A stretch of 64,000 bases of DNA from Rhodoplanes serenus (GTDB lineage Bacteria > Pseudomonadota > Alphaproteobacteria > Rhizobiales > Xanthobacteraceae), in NCBI GenBank assembly GCA_945893145.1, contig CAMDDZ010000002.1:62001-126000 (forward strand). The letters run 5' to 3'. A program made the translations under genes and the position numbers. Below the pieces are notes generated by a model. That model saw nothing but the letters and a program-made list of their open reading frames with translations. It did no database searches and was not told the DNA's origin. The first letter of the stretch is position 1; each line of letters starts with the position of its first letter. Of the stretch, positions 8,040 to 16,922 are shown piece by piece.

Positions 8040-9104
8040 ATGGCGGCGACACCGAACGAAGTGCACGTCTATGCCGGGACCGGCGGCCATTCCGCCTGGT
8101 TCAGCGACGACGCGGGTGAAACCTTCGTCCATCCGAACAGCCATTCCGGCATGTATCTCGAAGCGCGCGTATGGTCGATCGCGACCCATCTGGCGACGCC
8201 CGAGCGGCTGTTCGCCGGCAGCGATCAGGGCATTTTCCGCTGGGACGAGCCGGCGGCGCGCTGGACCCACCTGCCATCGCCAATGCAGGACGTGTGGGCC
8301 GTTGCGGTCGATCCCGGCAACCCGGACGTGGTGATGGCCGGCACCCGGCCGGCGCGCTTCTGGCGCTCGGCCGATGCGGGGCAGACCTGGTCGCCGCTGA
8401 TCGCACCCAACATCATCCCGGCCTCCGACGTCAACGCGGGGCCGACGCGCGTGACGCAAATCCTGTTCGATCCAGTGGATGACGGCACCGTTTGGGCCAC
8501 GGTCGAGATCGGTGGCATCTATCGCAGCCGGGATCGCGGCGCGACCTGGGAGTACCGGGACAAGGGCCTCGTCTCCGGCGACGTGCACGGCCTCGCGGTG
8601 CTGAAGCCGCCGGGCGGCGCCAAGGTGCTGCTCGCGACCACCAACCGCGGCCTGCACCGCAGCGAGGACAACGGCGAGACCTGGGCGTTTCAGGAACTGC
8701 CGTCGCCCTGGCCGTACAGCCGTTCCGTGGTGCCGCGCGCCGACAATTCGGGCGTGGTGTTCATCACCAACGGCAACGGCCCGCCTGGCAACGACGGCTT
8801 CCTGCTGCGCTCGCGCGACTACGGCAAGACCTGGGAAAACGCGAGGCTGCCGGGACCGCTAGAGAGCACAGTGTGGTGCGTTGCGACCAATGCGGCCGAT
8901 CCGATGCTGCTGTTCGCCTGCACCAATTTGGGCGAACTGTTCCGCTCGACCGATGGTGGCGAAACCTGGAAACGGCTGCCTCACGTGTTCGGCGAGTTGC
9001 GCGCGCTGCACTGGCGGGCGCTGCCACCCGGCACGCGACGCGCCGCACACGCGCTGACGCGGCCGGTGCAGAAGGCCAAAGAACTCGGTTGGGCGGCAGC
9101 CTGA
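8040..9104 (+). CDS. Asp-box (BNR) repeat beta-propeller protein
   Basis: The 354-residue protein carries six Asp-box repeats of the form SxDxGxTW/F, near residues 22, 109, 162, 207, 257 and 302 (SDDAGETF, SADAGQTW, SRDRGATW, SEDNGETW, SRDYGKTW, STDGGETW). Such repeats mark beta-propellers of the sialidase / photosystem-II stability factor / VPS10 type. No signal peptide or sialidase FRIP motif is seen, so a glycosidase call is not justified. It precedes a TctC gene and an amidohydrolase on the same strand. Its role is unknown; ligand binding or a lactonase-like activity is possible. Confidence 0.8.
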   Translation: MAATPNEVHVYAGTGGHSAWFSDDAGETFVHPNSHSGMYLEARVWSIATHLATPERLFAGSDQGIFRWDEPAARWTHLPSPMQDVWAVAVDPGNPDVVMAGTRPARFWRSADAGQTWSPLIAPNIIPASDVNAGPTRVTQILFDPVDDGTVWATVEIGGIYRSRDRGATWEYRDKGLVSGDVHGLAVLKPPGGAKVLLATTNRGLHRSEDNGETWAFQELPSPWPYSRSVVPRADNSGVVFITNGNGPPGNDGFLLRSRDYGKTWENARLPGPLESTVWCVATNAADPMLLFACTNLGELFRSTDGGETWKRLPHVFGELRALHWRALPPGTRRAAHALTRPVQKAKELGWAAA

Positions 9105-9171
9105 GCGCGTTCGCACCGTGACGGCCACGGAACAACCGGACGAAACACACCCGACACGGAAGGAATCGACA

Positions 9172-10150
9172 TTGAATAGCCCGCGCATCAATCGACGAAC
9201 GCTGTTGGCCGGCGCGGCGCTCGCGCCACTCGCGGGCGGCGCGGTCTTCGGTCAGATGGCCGAACCAGGTGGTGCGCATTGTCGTGCCGTTCGTGCCCGG
9301 CTCCTTCACCGATGTTTCGGCACGGCTGATCGCGCAGGAGCTCACCGAGCAGCTCGGCCAATCGGTGATCGTCGAGAACCGCGGCGGCGCGGGCGGCACC
9401 GCCGGCACCACGGCCGTGGTCCGCGCCGCGCCGGACGGTTATACGCTCCTGCTGACCGACACGTCGCTCTCCATATCGCCGGGCCTCTACCCGAATCTGG
9501 CCTACGACCCGTTAAAAGACCTCGCACAGATCAGCCGGATCGCGGATTCGCCGTCCCTCCTCATGGTTCGGCCAGGGCTCGGGCCGAAGACACTCGGCGA
9601 GTTGGTGGCGCTGCTGAAGCAGAAGCCCGGCGAGCTCACGTTTGGCTCGGGCGGGCCGGGATCATCCGCGCATCTCGCGATGGAGCTGCTGCTGAACGTC
9701 ACTGGCACCAAGGGCTTGCACGTGCCGTTTCGCGGCGTGGCCGCGGCGATCGCCGAGGTAATCGCGGGGCGCGTCGATATAGCGATCGCAAGCCTTGCGT
9801 CCGGCGTGGCGCATGTGAAGGCCGGCACGCTGATTGGCATGGCGGTGTCGGGCGACAAACGCAGCGCCCTGCTTCCCGAAGTGCCGACCTTCGCCGAAGC
9901 CGGCGCGCCGCGCTACGACATGTCGTACTGGTGGGGCATCGCCGCGCCAGCCGCAACGCCGCGGCCGATCATCGACCGGCTGCACGGCGAGATCGTGCGC
10001 GCCACCGAGAAACCAAGGCTACGCGACGCCTATCTGACGCAGGCCGCGCTTGCCGTCACCTCAACACCGGAAGAAATGACGAAACACCTCGAACGCGAGA
10101 TCGCCGTGTGGCGTGAGGTCGTCGCCAACGCAAAGGTTACCCTCCAGTGA
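9172..10150 (+). pseudogene. TctC/Bug-family receptor interrupted by a frameshift
   Basis: The signal region NSPRINRRTLLAGAALAPLAGG, with a Tat-like RR pair, starts at a TTG at 9172 preceded by GGAAGGA. It is in a different frame from the body of the protein. At 9253-9259 the DNA reads CAG-A-TGG, where the family needs CAG followed in frame by TGG (Q-WPNQVVRIVVPF). One extra A at 9256, or two lost bases, accounts for the break. After it the frame is intact to 10150, with VVPFVPGSFTDVSARL, GGAGGTAGTTAVV and PDGYTLLLT. Either the gene is inactive or the base is a sequence error. Its stop overlaps the GTG start of the amidohydrolase, so it belongs to that operon. Confidence 0.85.
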
Positions 10151-11019
10151 GCCACCAGAACGAACCAGCGCCCGCCTTCCGGGCACCGCTTTCATGCGAC
10201 GCGCATTTCCATGTGTTCGGCCCAGCCGACAAGTATCCGCACGGCGGGGTGAACGAGAAGCTGCGTTACACGCCACCACTCGCGCCGCTGTCCGATTACC
10301 TGCAGCTTGCCAAACACCTCGGCATGGAACGCTTCGTGTTCGTGCAGCCGAGCGCCTATGGCCGCGACAATTCCTGCATGCTCGACGCCATGCGCGAGGT
10401 CGGCATCGCGCGCTGCCGCGGTGTGGTGGACGTCGACGAGGACGCCCCCGATGCGCTGCTCGCCGACATGCACAAGGCTGGCGTGCGCGCGGTGCGGATC
10501 AACCAGTCGCCGATCAAGCCGCCGGAGGCCGGCTTCGCCGAGAAATGGGGCAAACGGATCGAGCGGATCGACGCCCGCTGCGCCGAGCTCGGTTGGAGCC
10601 TCGACTTCCTCAATCCCGGATGGCTGACCGAAGAGCTGCTGCCGGTATTCGGCAGAATGCGCTGCTCCTACACGGTCGCGCACATGGGAATGTTCCTCGC
10701 CAAGGACGGCCCGAAGCAGCGCGGTTTCCAGAAGATGCTCGACGTGTTGCGCCACGGCGACGGACGCATGTGGGTGAAGTTCACCGGCACCTACCGGATG
10801 GCGACGCTGCCGGCGCTGGCTGACGCCGCACCCATGGCCCGCGCACTGATCGAGGCCGCGCCGAACCGGCTGATTTGGGGCAGCGACTATCCGCACCTCT
10901 CGTTCGCCGACAAAATCGGCTCGGTGCAACTTTTCAATCTGCTCGCGGATTGGGCGCCCGACGACGCGATCCGCCGACGCATCCTGGTCGATAATCCCGC
11001 TGCGCTGTATGGCTTTTGA
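10147..11019 (+). CDS. Amidohydrolase 2 family, 2-pyrone-4,6-dicarboxylate lactonase (LigI)-like
   Basis: The 290-residue protein starts at a GTG that overlaps the preceding TctC stop (GTGA), implying translational coupling. It has the metal-binding HxH near the N terminus (CDAHFHVFGP, H20 and H22) and the late aspartate in IWGSDYPHLSF (D247). Between them is a TIM-barrel pattern typical of COG3618. Its closest characterised relatives in memory are LigI, which hydrolyses 2-pyrone-4,6-dicarboxylate in lignin-derived aromatic catabolism, and sugar lactonases. A lactone or dicarboxylate substrate agrees with the TctC partner. The exact substrate is not proven. Confidence 0.85.
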   Translation: MSHQNEPAPAFRAPLSCDAHFHVFGPADKYPHGGVNEKLRYTPPLAPLSDYLQLAKHLGMERFVFVQPSAYGRDNSCMLDAMREVGIARCRGVVDVDEDAPDALLADMHKAGVRAVRINQSPIKPPEAGFAEKWGKRIERIDARCAELGWSLDFLNPGWLTEELLPVFGRMRCSYTVAHMGMFLAKDGPKQRGFQKMLDVLRHGDGRMWVKFTGTYRMATLPALADAAPMARALIEAAPNRLIWGSDYPHLSFADKIGSVQLFNLLADWAPDDAIRRRILVDNPAALYGF

Positions 11020-11033
11020 TGGGCGGCGGCGCG

Positions 11034-11735
11034 TTAGACGCCGAGGTAGCGGTGCAAGATCTCGGGCTTGTCGCGCACCGCCTGCGCGGTCAGCGCTTCG
11101 ACGATATGGCCGTTGTTGATAATGTAGACCCGATCCGCGAGGCTCATTGCGGCTGAGGTGTTCTGCTCCACCACCACGATGGTCTGACCGGCCTCGGCCA
11201 GCGCGCGGCAGGTCGCGAGCAGATCCCGCACGATGATCGGCGCCAGCCCTTCGAACGGCTCGTCCAGCAGGATGATCTTCGGTTCGCGCACCAGCGCGCG
11301 GGCGATCGCAAGCATTTGCTGCTCGCCACCAGAGAGATCAGTGCCGCGGCTGCGCCGCCGTTCCTTCAGGCGCGGGAAGGTCTCCCAGACGCGCTCCAGC
11401 GGCCAGCGCGATTTCGCCGTGAGGCCCGCGAGCACCAGGTTCTCCTCGACGTTCAGGCTGCCGAAGATGCGGCGCTCCTCCGGAACCAGCTGCAGGCCCA
11501 GCGACGCGATGGCGTGCGATGGCAGGCCCTGGATCGGCTTGCCGTCGAACACGATGGTGCCGGAGCGCGGGTGAATGAGGCCGATCAAGCTTTTGAGGGT
11601 TGTGCTCTTGCCGGCGCCGTTGCGGCCGAGCAGAGCCACCACTTCGTTCTTCTCGACCTTGAGTGAGACGTCGAACAGGATGTGGCTGTCGCCGTAATAG
11701 CTGTTGATCTTATCGACTTCGAGGAGCGCGCTCAT
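11034..11735 (-). CDS. livF: Branched-chain-type ABC transporter ATP-binding protein LivF
   Basis: This ATPase has 233 residues with Walker A GRNGAGKSTT, Q-loop region, signature LSGGEQQML and Walker B IILLDEPFEGLAP. It ends in the LivF-typical HIVEALTAQAV tail. It energises import by the HAAT-type transporter encoded just upstream. Its start overlaps the end of the fused LivM-LivG gene by 4 bases. LivF/LivG systems next to catabolic genes in Hyphomicrobiales often carry aromatic acids, amides or urea rather than leucine, so the substrate is open. Confidence 0.93.
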   Translation of the reverse strand: MSALLEVDKINSYYGDSHILFDVSLKVEKNEVVALLGRNGAGKSTTLKSLIGLIHPRSGTIVFDGKPIQGLPSHAIASLGLQLVPEERRIFGSLNVEENLVLAGLTAKSRWPLERVWETFPRLKERRRSRGTDLSGGEQQMLAIARALVREPKIILLDEPFEGLAPIIVRDLLATCRALAEAGQTIVVVEQNTSAAMSLADRVYIINNGHIVEALTAQAVRDKPEILHRYLGV

Positions 11736-13570
11736 GCGGCTGCGACTCCGCCAAGATAGGCCTCCTGCACGAGCTTATTGCGCTGGATTTCGGCTGGCGT
11801 GCCTTCCGCCAGCAGTGCGCCGTCGTGCAGCACGGTGATTTTCTCCGCCAGGCCGAAGATCGCGTCCATGTCGTGATCGATCACGATCAGCGTGCGGCCG
11901 CGGCGGATGTTCTTCAGAAGCTGCACGGTCTCGACGCGCTCGCGCGGGCTCATGCCGGCGAGCGGTTCGTCGAGCAGCAGCAGCGAGGGTGAAGCCGCAA
12001 GCGCAAGCGCGATCTCGAGCCGGCGCTTCTCGCCATAGGCAAGCTCGGCCACCGGCACGTCGGCGCGTGCGGTCAGGCCGACCATCCCGAGCGTTGCCTC
12101 GACCTGCTCGTCGAGGCCCGGCACCTTGTCGATCCGCCGCAGCAGATCGAGCGAGAACTTGCCGCGCCGCTCCGCCAGGGCTGCGATCACCACGTTCTCG
12201 CGGAGCGTCAGCCGGGTGAACAGCTGGTTGACCTGGTAGCTCTTGGTCAGCCCGAGCTGGCACACCGACGCGATGTCCAGGCCGGTGATATCGCGGCCAT
12301 GGAAGAAAATTTGACCCGAGGTCGGCGGCATTTCGCAGGTGAGCATCTTGAAAAACGTGCTCTTGCCGGCGCCGTTCGGGCCGATGATGCCGCGCAGCTC
12401 GCCCTGCTCGACCGTGAAATTGATGTTCTTGTTCGCAACGATGCCGCCGAACGACTTGGTCACACCGCGCGCTTCGATCACGGGGCCGGTGAACGGCGCC
12501 TCCTCACGGCGGCGCACCAGCCCGACGCTCGCGAGCGGCGAGATCGCAGCGGAGATCTCGGCGGTAACCGGCGCCTCCTCAGGCGCGGGCGGATGAGGCT
12601 TCGCGGTAAAATAGGCGATCACATCGACAAAGCCGCCGATGATGCCGCGCCGCAAGAAGCAGACGAGCAGCACGAATATCACGCCGAGCACGAGCTTCCA
12701 CGCGGCGCCAAAGTCCAGCGAGCTTTGCAGAAAATCTTGCAGGAAAAGCCATACCGCCGCGCCGAGCAACGGCCCGAACAATGTGCCGGTGCCACCAATC
12801 GCGGTCTGCATCACAAGCTGGCCGGAGGTTTCGAACGTGAAGGCTTCGGGTGGCATGAAGCCCTGCAGGATCCCCAGCAGACAGCCGGCAAAGCCGGCAT
12901 AGACCGCGGAAACGACGAACGCCATGAGCTTGTAGGCGTGCACGTTGTGGCCGACGGCCGACGCGCGCAGCGGATTTTCGCGGATCGCACTAAAAACCGC
13001 GCCGGTCGGAGAGCGCACGATGCGCAACGCGATCACGATACCGATGAAGTAACAGGCTGCGAGAAACGGATACATCGCCCAGCCGCCGGTAAAATGCAGC
13101 GTCGTGAAGCCGAGATACAAGCTCGGAGTCGGAACGCCCGGCAGCCCATTCTCGCCGCCGGTGTATTCGGACAATGGTGAGAATTCGACAAAATAGAAAA
13201 CTTCCGCGATCGCGACCGTGATCATCGCGAAATAAATGCCGGTGCGCCGCAGCGCGACCAACCCGACCAGATAGCCGACGATGCTCGCCACGACGGTGCC
13301 AATCAGGATAGCGAGCCATACGTTTGGGAAACCCAAGACGGTGAGCAGGTAAGCGGCTACGAACCCGCCGGTGCCGTAGAACGCCGACTGGCCGAACGAC
13401 AAGAGGCCGGTGTAGCCGAACAGGATGTCGAACCCGATGCCGAACAGCCCCCACACCAGAATGCGATTGACCGTGTTGGGCGCAAATCCGAGATACGGCA
13501 GCAGGTATGGCGCGGCGATCAGACCGACAGCGGTCAGGATCTCAACCAAATAGGGGATACGCTTTAGCAT
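11732..13570 (-). CDS. Fused LivM permease and LivG ATP-binding protein
   Basis: The 612-residue chain joins two subunits that are normally separate. Residues 1 to about 320 are a LivM permease with multiple hydrophobic helices, the loop GYTGLLSFGQSAFYGTGGF and IRENPLRASAVG. Residues about 321-360 form a linker rich in alanine, proline and charged residues. Residues 364-612 are a LivG ATPase with Walker A GPNGAGKST at 397-405, the LTKSYQVNQLF segment, signature LAYGEKRRLE and Walker B LLLLDEPLAGMSP. There is no stop or frame change between them. The gene lies between livH and livF in a leftward operon. Confidence 0.92.
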   Translation of the reverse strand: MLKRIPYLVEILTAVGLIAAPYLLPYLGFAPNTVNRILVWGLFGIGFDILFGYTGLLSFGQSAFYGTGGFVAAYLLTVLGFPNVWLAILIGTVVASIVGYLVGLVALRRTGIYFAMITVAIAEVFYFVEFSPLSEYTGGENGLPGVPTPSLYLGFTTLHFTGGWAMYPFLAACYFIGIVIALRIVRSPTGAVFSAIRENPLRASAVGHNVHAYKLMAFVVSAVYAGFAGCLLGILQGFMPPEAFTFETSGQLVMQTAIGGTGTLFGPLLGAAVWLFLQDFLQSSLDFGAAWKLVLGVIFVLLVCFLRRGIIGGFVDVIAYFTAKPHPPAPEEAPVTAEISAAISPLASVGLVRRREEAPFTGPVIEARGVTKSFGGIVANKNINFTVEQGELRGIIGPNGAGKSTFFKMLTCEMPPTSGQIFFHGRDITGLDIASVCQLGLTKSYQVNQLFTRLTLRENVVIAALAERRGKFSLDLLRRIDKVPGLDEQVEATLGMVGLTARADVPVAELAYGEKRRLEIALALAASPSLLLLDEPLAGMSPRERVETVQLLKNIRRGRTLIVIDHDMDAIFGLAEKITVLHDGALLAEGTPAEIQRNKLVQEAYLGGVAAA

Positions 13571-13583
13571 CGGATCACCGCGC

Positions 13584-14459
13584 TCATTCGCGGCCTCGCG
13601 TGCCGAGCAGTCCCTGCGGCCGTACCAGCAAGACGATGGTCATGGCGACGAACAGCATGGCGTCGGAATAGGCGGGGTCGATCATGGACGTCAGGCTGTA
13701 GATTTCGCCGGCAATCAGGCCGCCGAGCACGGCACCCGGAAACGATCCGACGCCTCCGATCACGATGACAACGAAAGCCCGCACCAGGATCGATTCGCCG
13801 ACGTCGGGCGTCAGCGACACCACCGGTGTATTCACGATCCCGGCGAAGCCCGCCGCCATCGCGCCGATGCCAAACACCACCATGAACACGCGATAGACGT
13901 TGATGCCGAGCATTCCGACCATGACGGAATCCTCGATGCCGGCGCGCACGATCATGCCGAGCCGCGTCCGGTAAAGCACGATATAGAGCAACGTCAGCGA
14001 GACCGCGGCGATCCCGAGCTCGACGAGGCGATAGGTTGGGTAGATCAAGAACCCAAGTTGCGTGACACCCAGCGCCCAGCCGGGTGGCGGGACGATGCGA
14101 GTGAGGCCGCCAAACCCAAACCGCACCAGCTCGACGATCACGATCCCAAGCCCGAAGGTCACCAGCAGCTGATCCTCCGGCGGGCGTCCATAGAAATGGC
14201 GGATGATCACCAGTTCGATGATGCCGCCGACCAAAACCAGAAACAAAGAGCCGCCGGCAACGGCCAGCACAAAAGAGCCAGTCAGCTGGAACACGACAAA
14301 ACCAGCGTAGCCGCCAAGCATGAACATGGCGCCGTGCGCCAGGTTCAAAACGCCAAGCGTGCCGTAAATAATCGTCAGCCCGGCGCTGATGAGCGCCAGC
14401 AAAGCTCCCAACGCCAGCCCGTTGAACAACTGCGCAATGAAGTTAGCCCACGTAATCAT
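13584..14459 (-). CDS. livH: Branched-chain-type ABC transporter permease LivH
   Basis: The 291-residue membrane protein is the LivH partner of the fused LivM-LivG. It shows the family blocks NGLALGALLALISAGLTIIYGTLGVLNLAHGA near the N terminus, the cytoplasmic EAA-like loop RTRLGMIVRAGIEDSVMVGMLGIN, and IGGVGSFPGAVLGGLIAGE near the C terminus. About eight hydrophobic segments can be seen. It begins 113 bases after the LivK gene, across a strong hairpin, and ends 13 bases before livMG. Confidence 0.93.
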   Translation of the reverse strand: MITWANFIAQLFNGLALGALLALISAGLTIIYGTLGVLNLAHGAMFMLGGYAGFVVFQLTGSFVLAVAGGSLFLVLVGGIIELVIIRHFYGRPPEDQLLVTFGLGIVIVELVRFGFGGLTRIVPPPGWALGVTQLGFLIYPTYRLVELGIAAVSLTLLYIVLYRTRLGMIVRAGIEDSVMVGMLGINVYRVFMVVFGIGAMAAGFAGIVNTPVVSLTPDVGESILVRAFVVIVIGGVGSFPGAVLGGLIAGEIYSLTSMIDPAYSDAMLFVAMTIVLLVRPQGLLGTRGRE

Positions 14460-14526
14460 ACCAAGCGATCATGCCCCCATGATTCTGCCCGCCAGGAAAG
14501 GCGCTCTCCGGCGCACCGAAACTTAT

Positions 14527-14557
14527 GCGTCGCAGGCGGGGTTGCCGCCTGCGACGC
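14527..14557 (-). terminator. Perfect 13-bp hairpin between livK and livH
   Basis: GCGTCGCAGGCGG and CCGCCTGCGACGC form a perfect 13-bp stem around a 5-base loop, 16 bases after the livK stop on the minus strand. It is followed by ATAAGTTTCGG rather than a T run, so full termination is doubtful. Such hairpins often cause partial termination or protect the 3' end of the receptor message, so that receptor is made in excess over the membrane parts. Confidence 0.7.
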
Positions 14558-14572
14558 GTTTCGTCACCGCTA

Positions 14573-15943
14573 TCAGGTGTAGTCGCCGAGATTGCAGCCG
14601 AACTCATCCGGCTTCTGCATCAGGCCCTCGCCGGGAACGACTTCCGTAACCGTCCAGAAGTCCTCCTTGTTCTTCATCTCGCCCGGCGACTTGCCGCGCA
14701 CGATGACCACCGGCCGCACCAGCTGATGATCAGCACCGCGGAAATAGACCTCGCCGACGGTCGATTGCAGTTTGCGGCCGGCTTCGTAGGACTTGATGAT
14801 GTCCGGCGGATAGAAGTTGCCGGCGTTTTCCACGGCGTCCGCCCACAGCGCGAAGCTCATGTAGCCGTTGTTGGCGCCCCATTCGGGCTTGGCGTTGTAC
14901 TTCTTCTCGAACGCTTCGACGAACATCTTGGCGAGCGGATACTTGTCCTCAAGCGTCCACCAGAAATCGGTCGCCGCGTACACGCCCTCCAAAAGGGTCT
15001 GGTCGCCCACGCCGGGCGCCAGGAACGGAATCTGGTAGGGCACCACCAGCTTCATCTTTGGCAGGATGCCGAATTGCTTGGCCTGCTGGATAGACAGCAC
15101 GGCATCCTGACCCCAGTTCACGTTGATCAGGAACTCGGCGCCGGAGTTGGCGATGTTTGTGAGGAACGAACTGTAATCCGTCGAGCCGAGCTTGGAAATC
15201 TGGTTGGTCACCATTTTCCAACCGCCGTTCTTGCTCAGATAGTCATCCATCGATTTCGTGACGGTGTGACCATAGGTGTAGTCCGGCGTCATGTAGGCGG
15301 CCTTCTTGTCCTTGCCGAATGCCTTGAGCAGGACAGGACCCAGTGCCGCGGCCGCGGTCTGGCCATAGAAGTCCTGGCGGAAACCGTAGCGGACGCAATC
15401 CTTGCCGGTGGTGTCGTTGGAACCGGAGATGCCGGTGACATACATAACGTGCTCGCGCTGCGCGAGCTTGTTCAGCGCCACCGCCACCGCGCTCGACGTC
15501 GAGCCGGTCATCAGGATGACTTTGTTCTCGGAGATGAAACGCTGCTGGGCCTGCACGGCGTTGTTCGGGTTGGCGGCCGAGTCTGCGACGACAATCTTCA
15601 CCTCTTTGCCGAGCACGCCCTTAGTGGTCTTGGGCGAGATTTTCTTGATCAGCTCATGACCGCTGTTGATGTGCTCGACCGCGAGCTGCATGCCCTTGAG
15701 CTCGTCCTCGCCCTGAACCGCGTAGGTTCCGGTTCGGGGAACGGCGGCGCCGATGGTGACGGCCGGACCGCTTGAGCCGGCCGGATAGGTTCCGATTGGC
15801 GGGTGATTCTCGGCCCACGCGGGGCTCATCAGACCGAGGGGCGCAAGGCCCCCGAACGACGCAGCACCAATGCCCGCCCCAGTTGCGGCGGCTTGCCGCA
15901 GTACGGCACGACGCGAAAACGAACTTGAATTGCTGTTTTTCAC
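14573..15943 (-). CDS. LivK-type ABC transporter substrate-binding protein
   Basis: This is a 456-residue periplasmic receptor with a Tat-like leader (SRRAVLRQAAATGAGIG, then a hydrophobic stretch ending SPAWA). The mature part has the type-I fold pattern: GAAVPRTGTYAVQG, ELKGMQLAVEHINS, VVADSAANPNNAVQAQQRFI and STSSAVAVALN. The start is a GTG at 15943 with the strong site AAGGAG in front. It is the first gene of livK-H-MG-F and diverges from the Crp/Fnr-type regulator at 16067. The ligand is not predictable; homologues bind amino acids, amides, urea or aromatic acids. Confidence 0.92.
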   Translation of the reverse strand: MKNSNSSSFSRRAVLRQAAATGAGIGAASFGGLAPLGLMSPAWAENHPPIGTYPAGSSGPAVTIGAAVPRTGTYAVQGEDELKGMQLAVEHINSGHELIKKISPKTTKGVLGKEVKIVVADSAANPNNAVQAQQRFISENKVILMTGSTSSAVAVALNKLAQREHVMYVTGISGSNDTTGKDCVRYGFRQDFYGQTAAAALGPVLLKAFGKDKKAAYMTPDYTYGHTVTKSMDDYLSKNGGWKMVTNQISKLGSTDYSSFLTNIANSGAEFLINVNWGQDAVLSIQQAKQFGILPKMKLVVPYQIPFLAPGVGDQTLLEGVYAATDFWWTLEDKYPLAKMFVEAFEKKYNAKPEWGANNGYMSFALWADAVENAGNFYPPDIIKSYEAGRKLQSTVGEVYFRGADHQLVRPVVIVRGKSPGEMKNKEDFWTVTEVVPGEGLMQKPDEFGCNLGDYT

Positions 15944-16017
15944 GGGAATTCTCCTTGGATTTTTCTTCCCGGGCCGAATGTGACCGCCTTTAGTAGGGCT
16001 CGCCTTAGTCTCGATTA

Positions 16018-16031
16018 TTGATGCAGATTAA
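16018..16031. promoter_or_regulatory. FNR/FixK-like box
   Basis: TTGAT-GCAG-ATTAA matches the FNR/FixK consensus TTGAT-N4-ATCAA at nine of ten defined bases. It lies 36 bases before the Crp/Fnr-family gene and 75 bases before livK on the other strand. Either the adjacent regulator or another FixK/FNR protein could use it. The match is read by eye from one site. Confidence 0.5.
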
Positions 16032-16066
16032 TAAGCCGGGGGCGGCGCTGGCTGGATTGAAATGAA

Positions 16067-16879
16067 ATGCACGGTCTCGTCCGCGCGATTCCGAAAATTG
16101 AACCCAAGGCGCAACCCTGCTGGTGCGACGATCCCTTCGTCGCGCGCCTGAAAGCCCACGTCGACCTCGGCTCCGCCGACCTGCACAGCCTGCGCGCCGT
16201 GATCGAGAACGATCATGCGGTCAAGAAGCGGCGCGACCTCGTCATCGACGGTTATCAATACCGTAAGTTGAGCTTCATCAAGGAAGGCTTTGCGGCGCGC
16301 TACAAGTTGCTGCGCAACGGAAAGCGACAGGTCGTCAACGTGCTGGTGCCCGGCGATGTCGTCGGCGTGCCGTCAAGCTTCCTCGATCGCGCGACCTTTT
16401 CGGTCACCGCGATCACCGACATGAAGTTGCAAGTTTGTTCGCTCGACGATTTCGTCGCGCTGTGCCACCGGCGGCCGAAGTTCAGCCTGGCGCTGTGCTG
16501 GATTGCGGTGCAGGAGGCCGCGTCGTACGCCGAGCGGGTTGTCGACATGGGGCGCCGCACATCGATCGAGCGGGTGGCGCGTTTCCTGCTCGATGTCCAT
16601 TCACGGCTTGCGATGGTCGGGCGTGCGACGGAATCCGGCTTCGACCTGCCGTTCTCACAAGAACTGATGAGCGACGCGCTGGGATTGAGCGTTCCTCACC
16701 TGAACCGCATGCTGACGAAATTGCGGGCCGATGGCCTGATCACAATCGATGGTCATCGCGTCGAGTTCATCGACCAGAATGCGCTTGCGATGCTCAGTCA
16801 CTTCCAGCCGTTCAAGCTCACCCAGGTTCCGCCAGCCACCGGCCTCGAGCCAAGCGTGCTGTTGCGGCATCAGACCTAG
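16067..16879 (+). CDS. Crp/Fnr-family transcriptional regulator
   Basis: The 270-residue protein has a cyclic-nucleotide-binding-like beta barrel (AVKKRRDLVIDGYQYRKLSFIKEGFAARYKLL, then QVVNVLVPGDVVGVPSSFL). A dimer helix (RRTSIERVARFLLDVHSRL) and a C-terminal winged helix (SQELMSDALGLSVPHLNRMLTKLRADGLI) follow. The CXXC-type cysteines of oxygen-sensing FNR are not present in the usual array; an N-terminal CWC occurs instead. The recognition helix reads VPHLNRML, not the FNR ETxSR form, so its DNA target may differ from TTGAT. Its divergent position makes it the likely regulator of the liv operon. Confidence 0.88.
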   Translation: MHGLVRAIPKIEPKAQPCWCDDPFVARLKAHVDLGSADLHSLRAVIENDHAVKKRRDLVIDGYQYRKLSFIKEGFAARYKLLRNGKRQVVNVLVPGDVVGVPSSFLDRATFSVTAITDMKLQVCSLDDFVALCHRRPKFSLALCWIAVQEAASYAERVVDMGRRTSIERVARFLLDVHSRLAMVGRATESGFDLPFSQELMSDALGLSVPHLNRMLTKLRADGLITIDGHRVEFIDQNALAMLSHFQPFKLTQVPPATGLEPSVLLRHQT

Positions 16880-16922
16880 ACTTGGTTGAATTTCAGATTA
16901 GGTTGATTTCAGGCGCGCCGGA

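Noticed and set aside
8040-9104. Secreted sialidase
   Set aside because: Asp boxes are present, but no signal peptide, FRIP motif or catalytic arginine set was seen.
9118-10116. Long open frame continuing past the TctC leader in frame 1
   Set aside because: Only the leader part is real; after 9256 it is an Arg/Ala-rich shadow of the true TctC frame.
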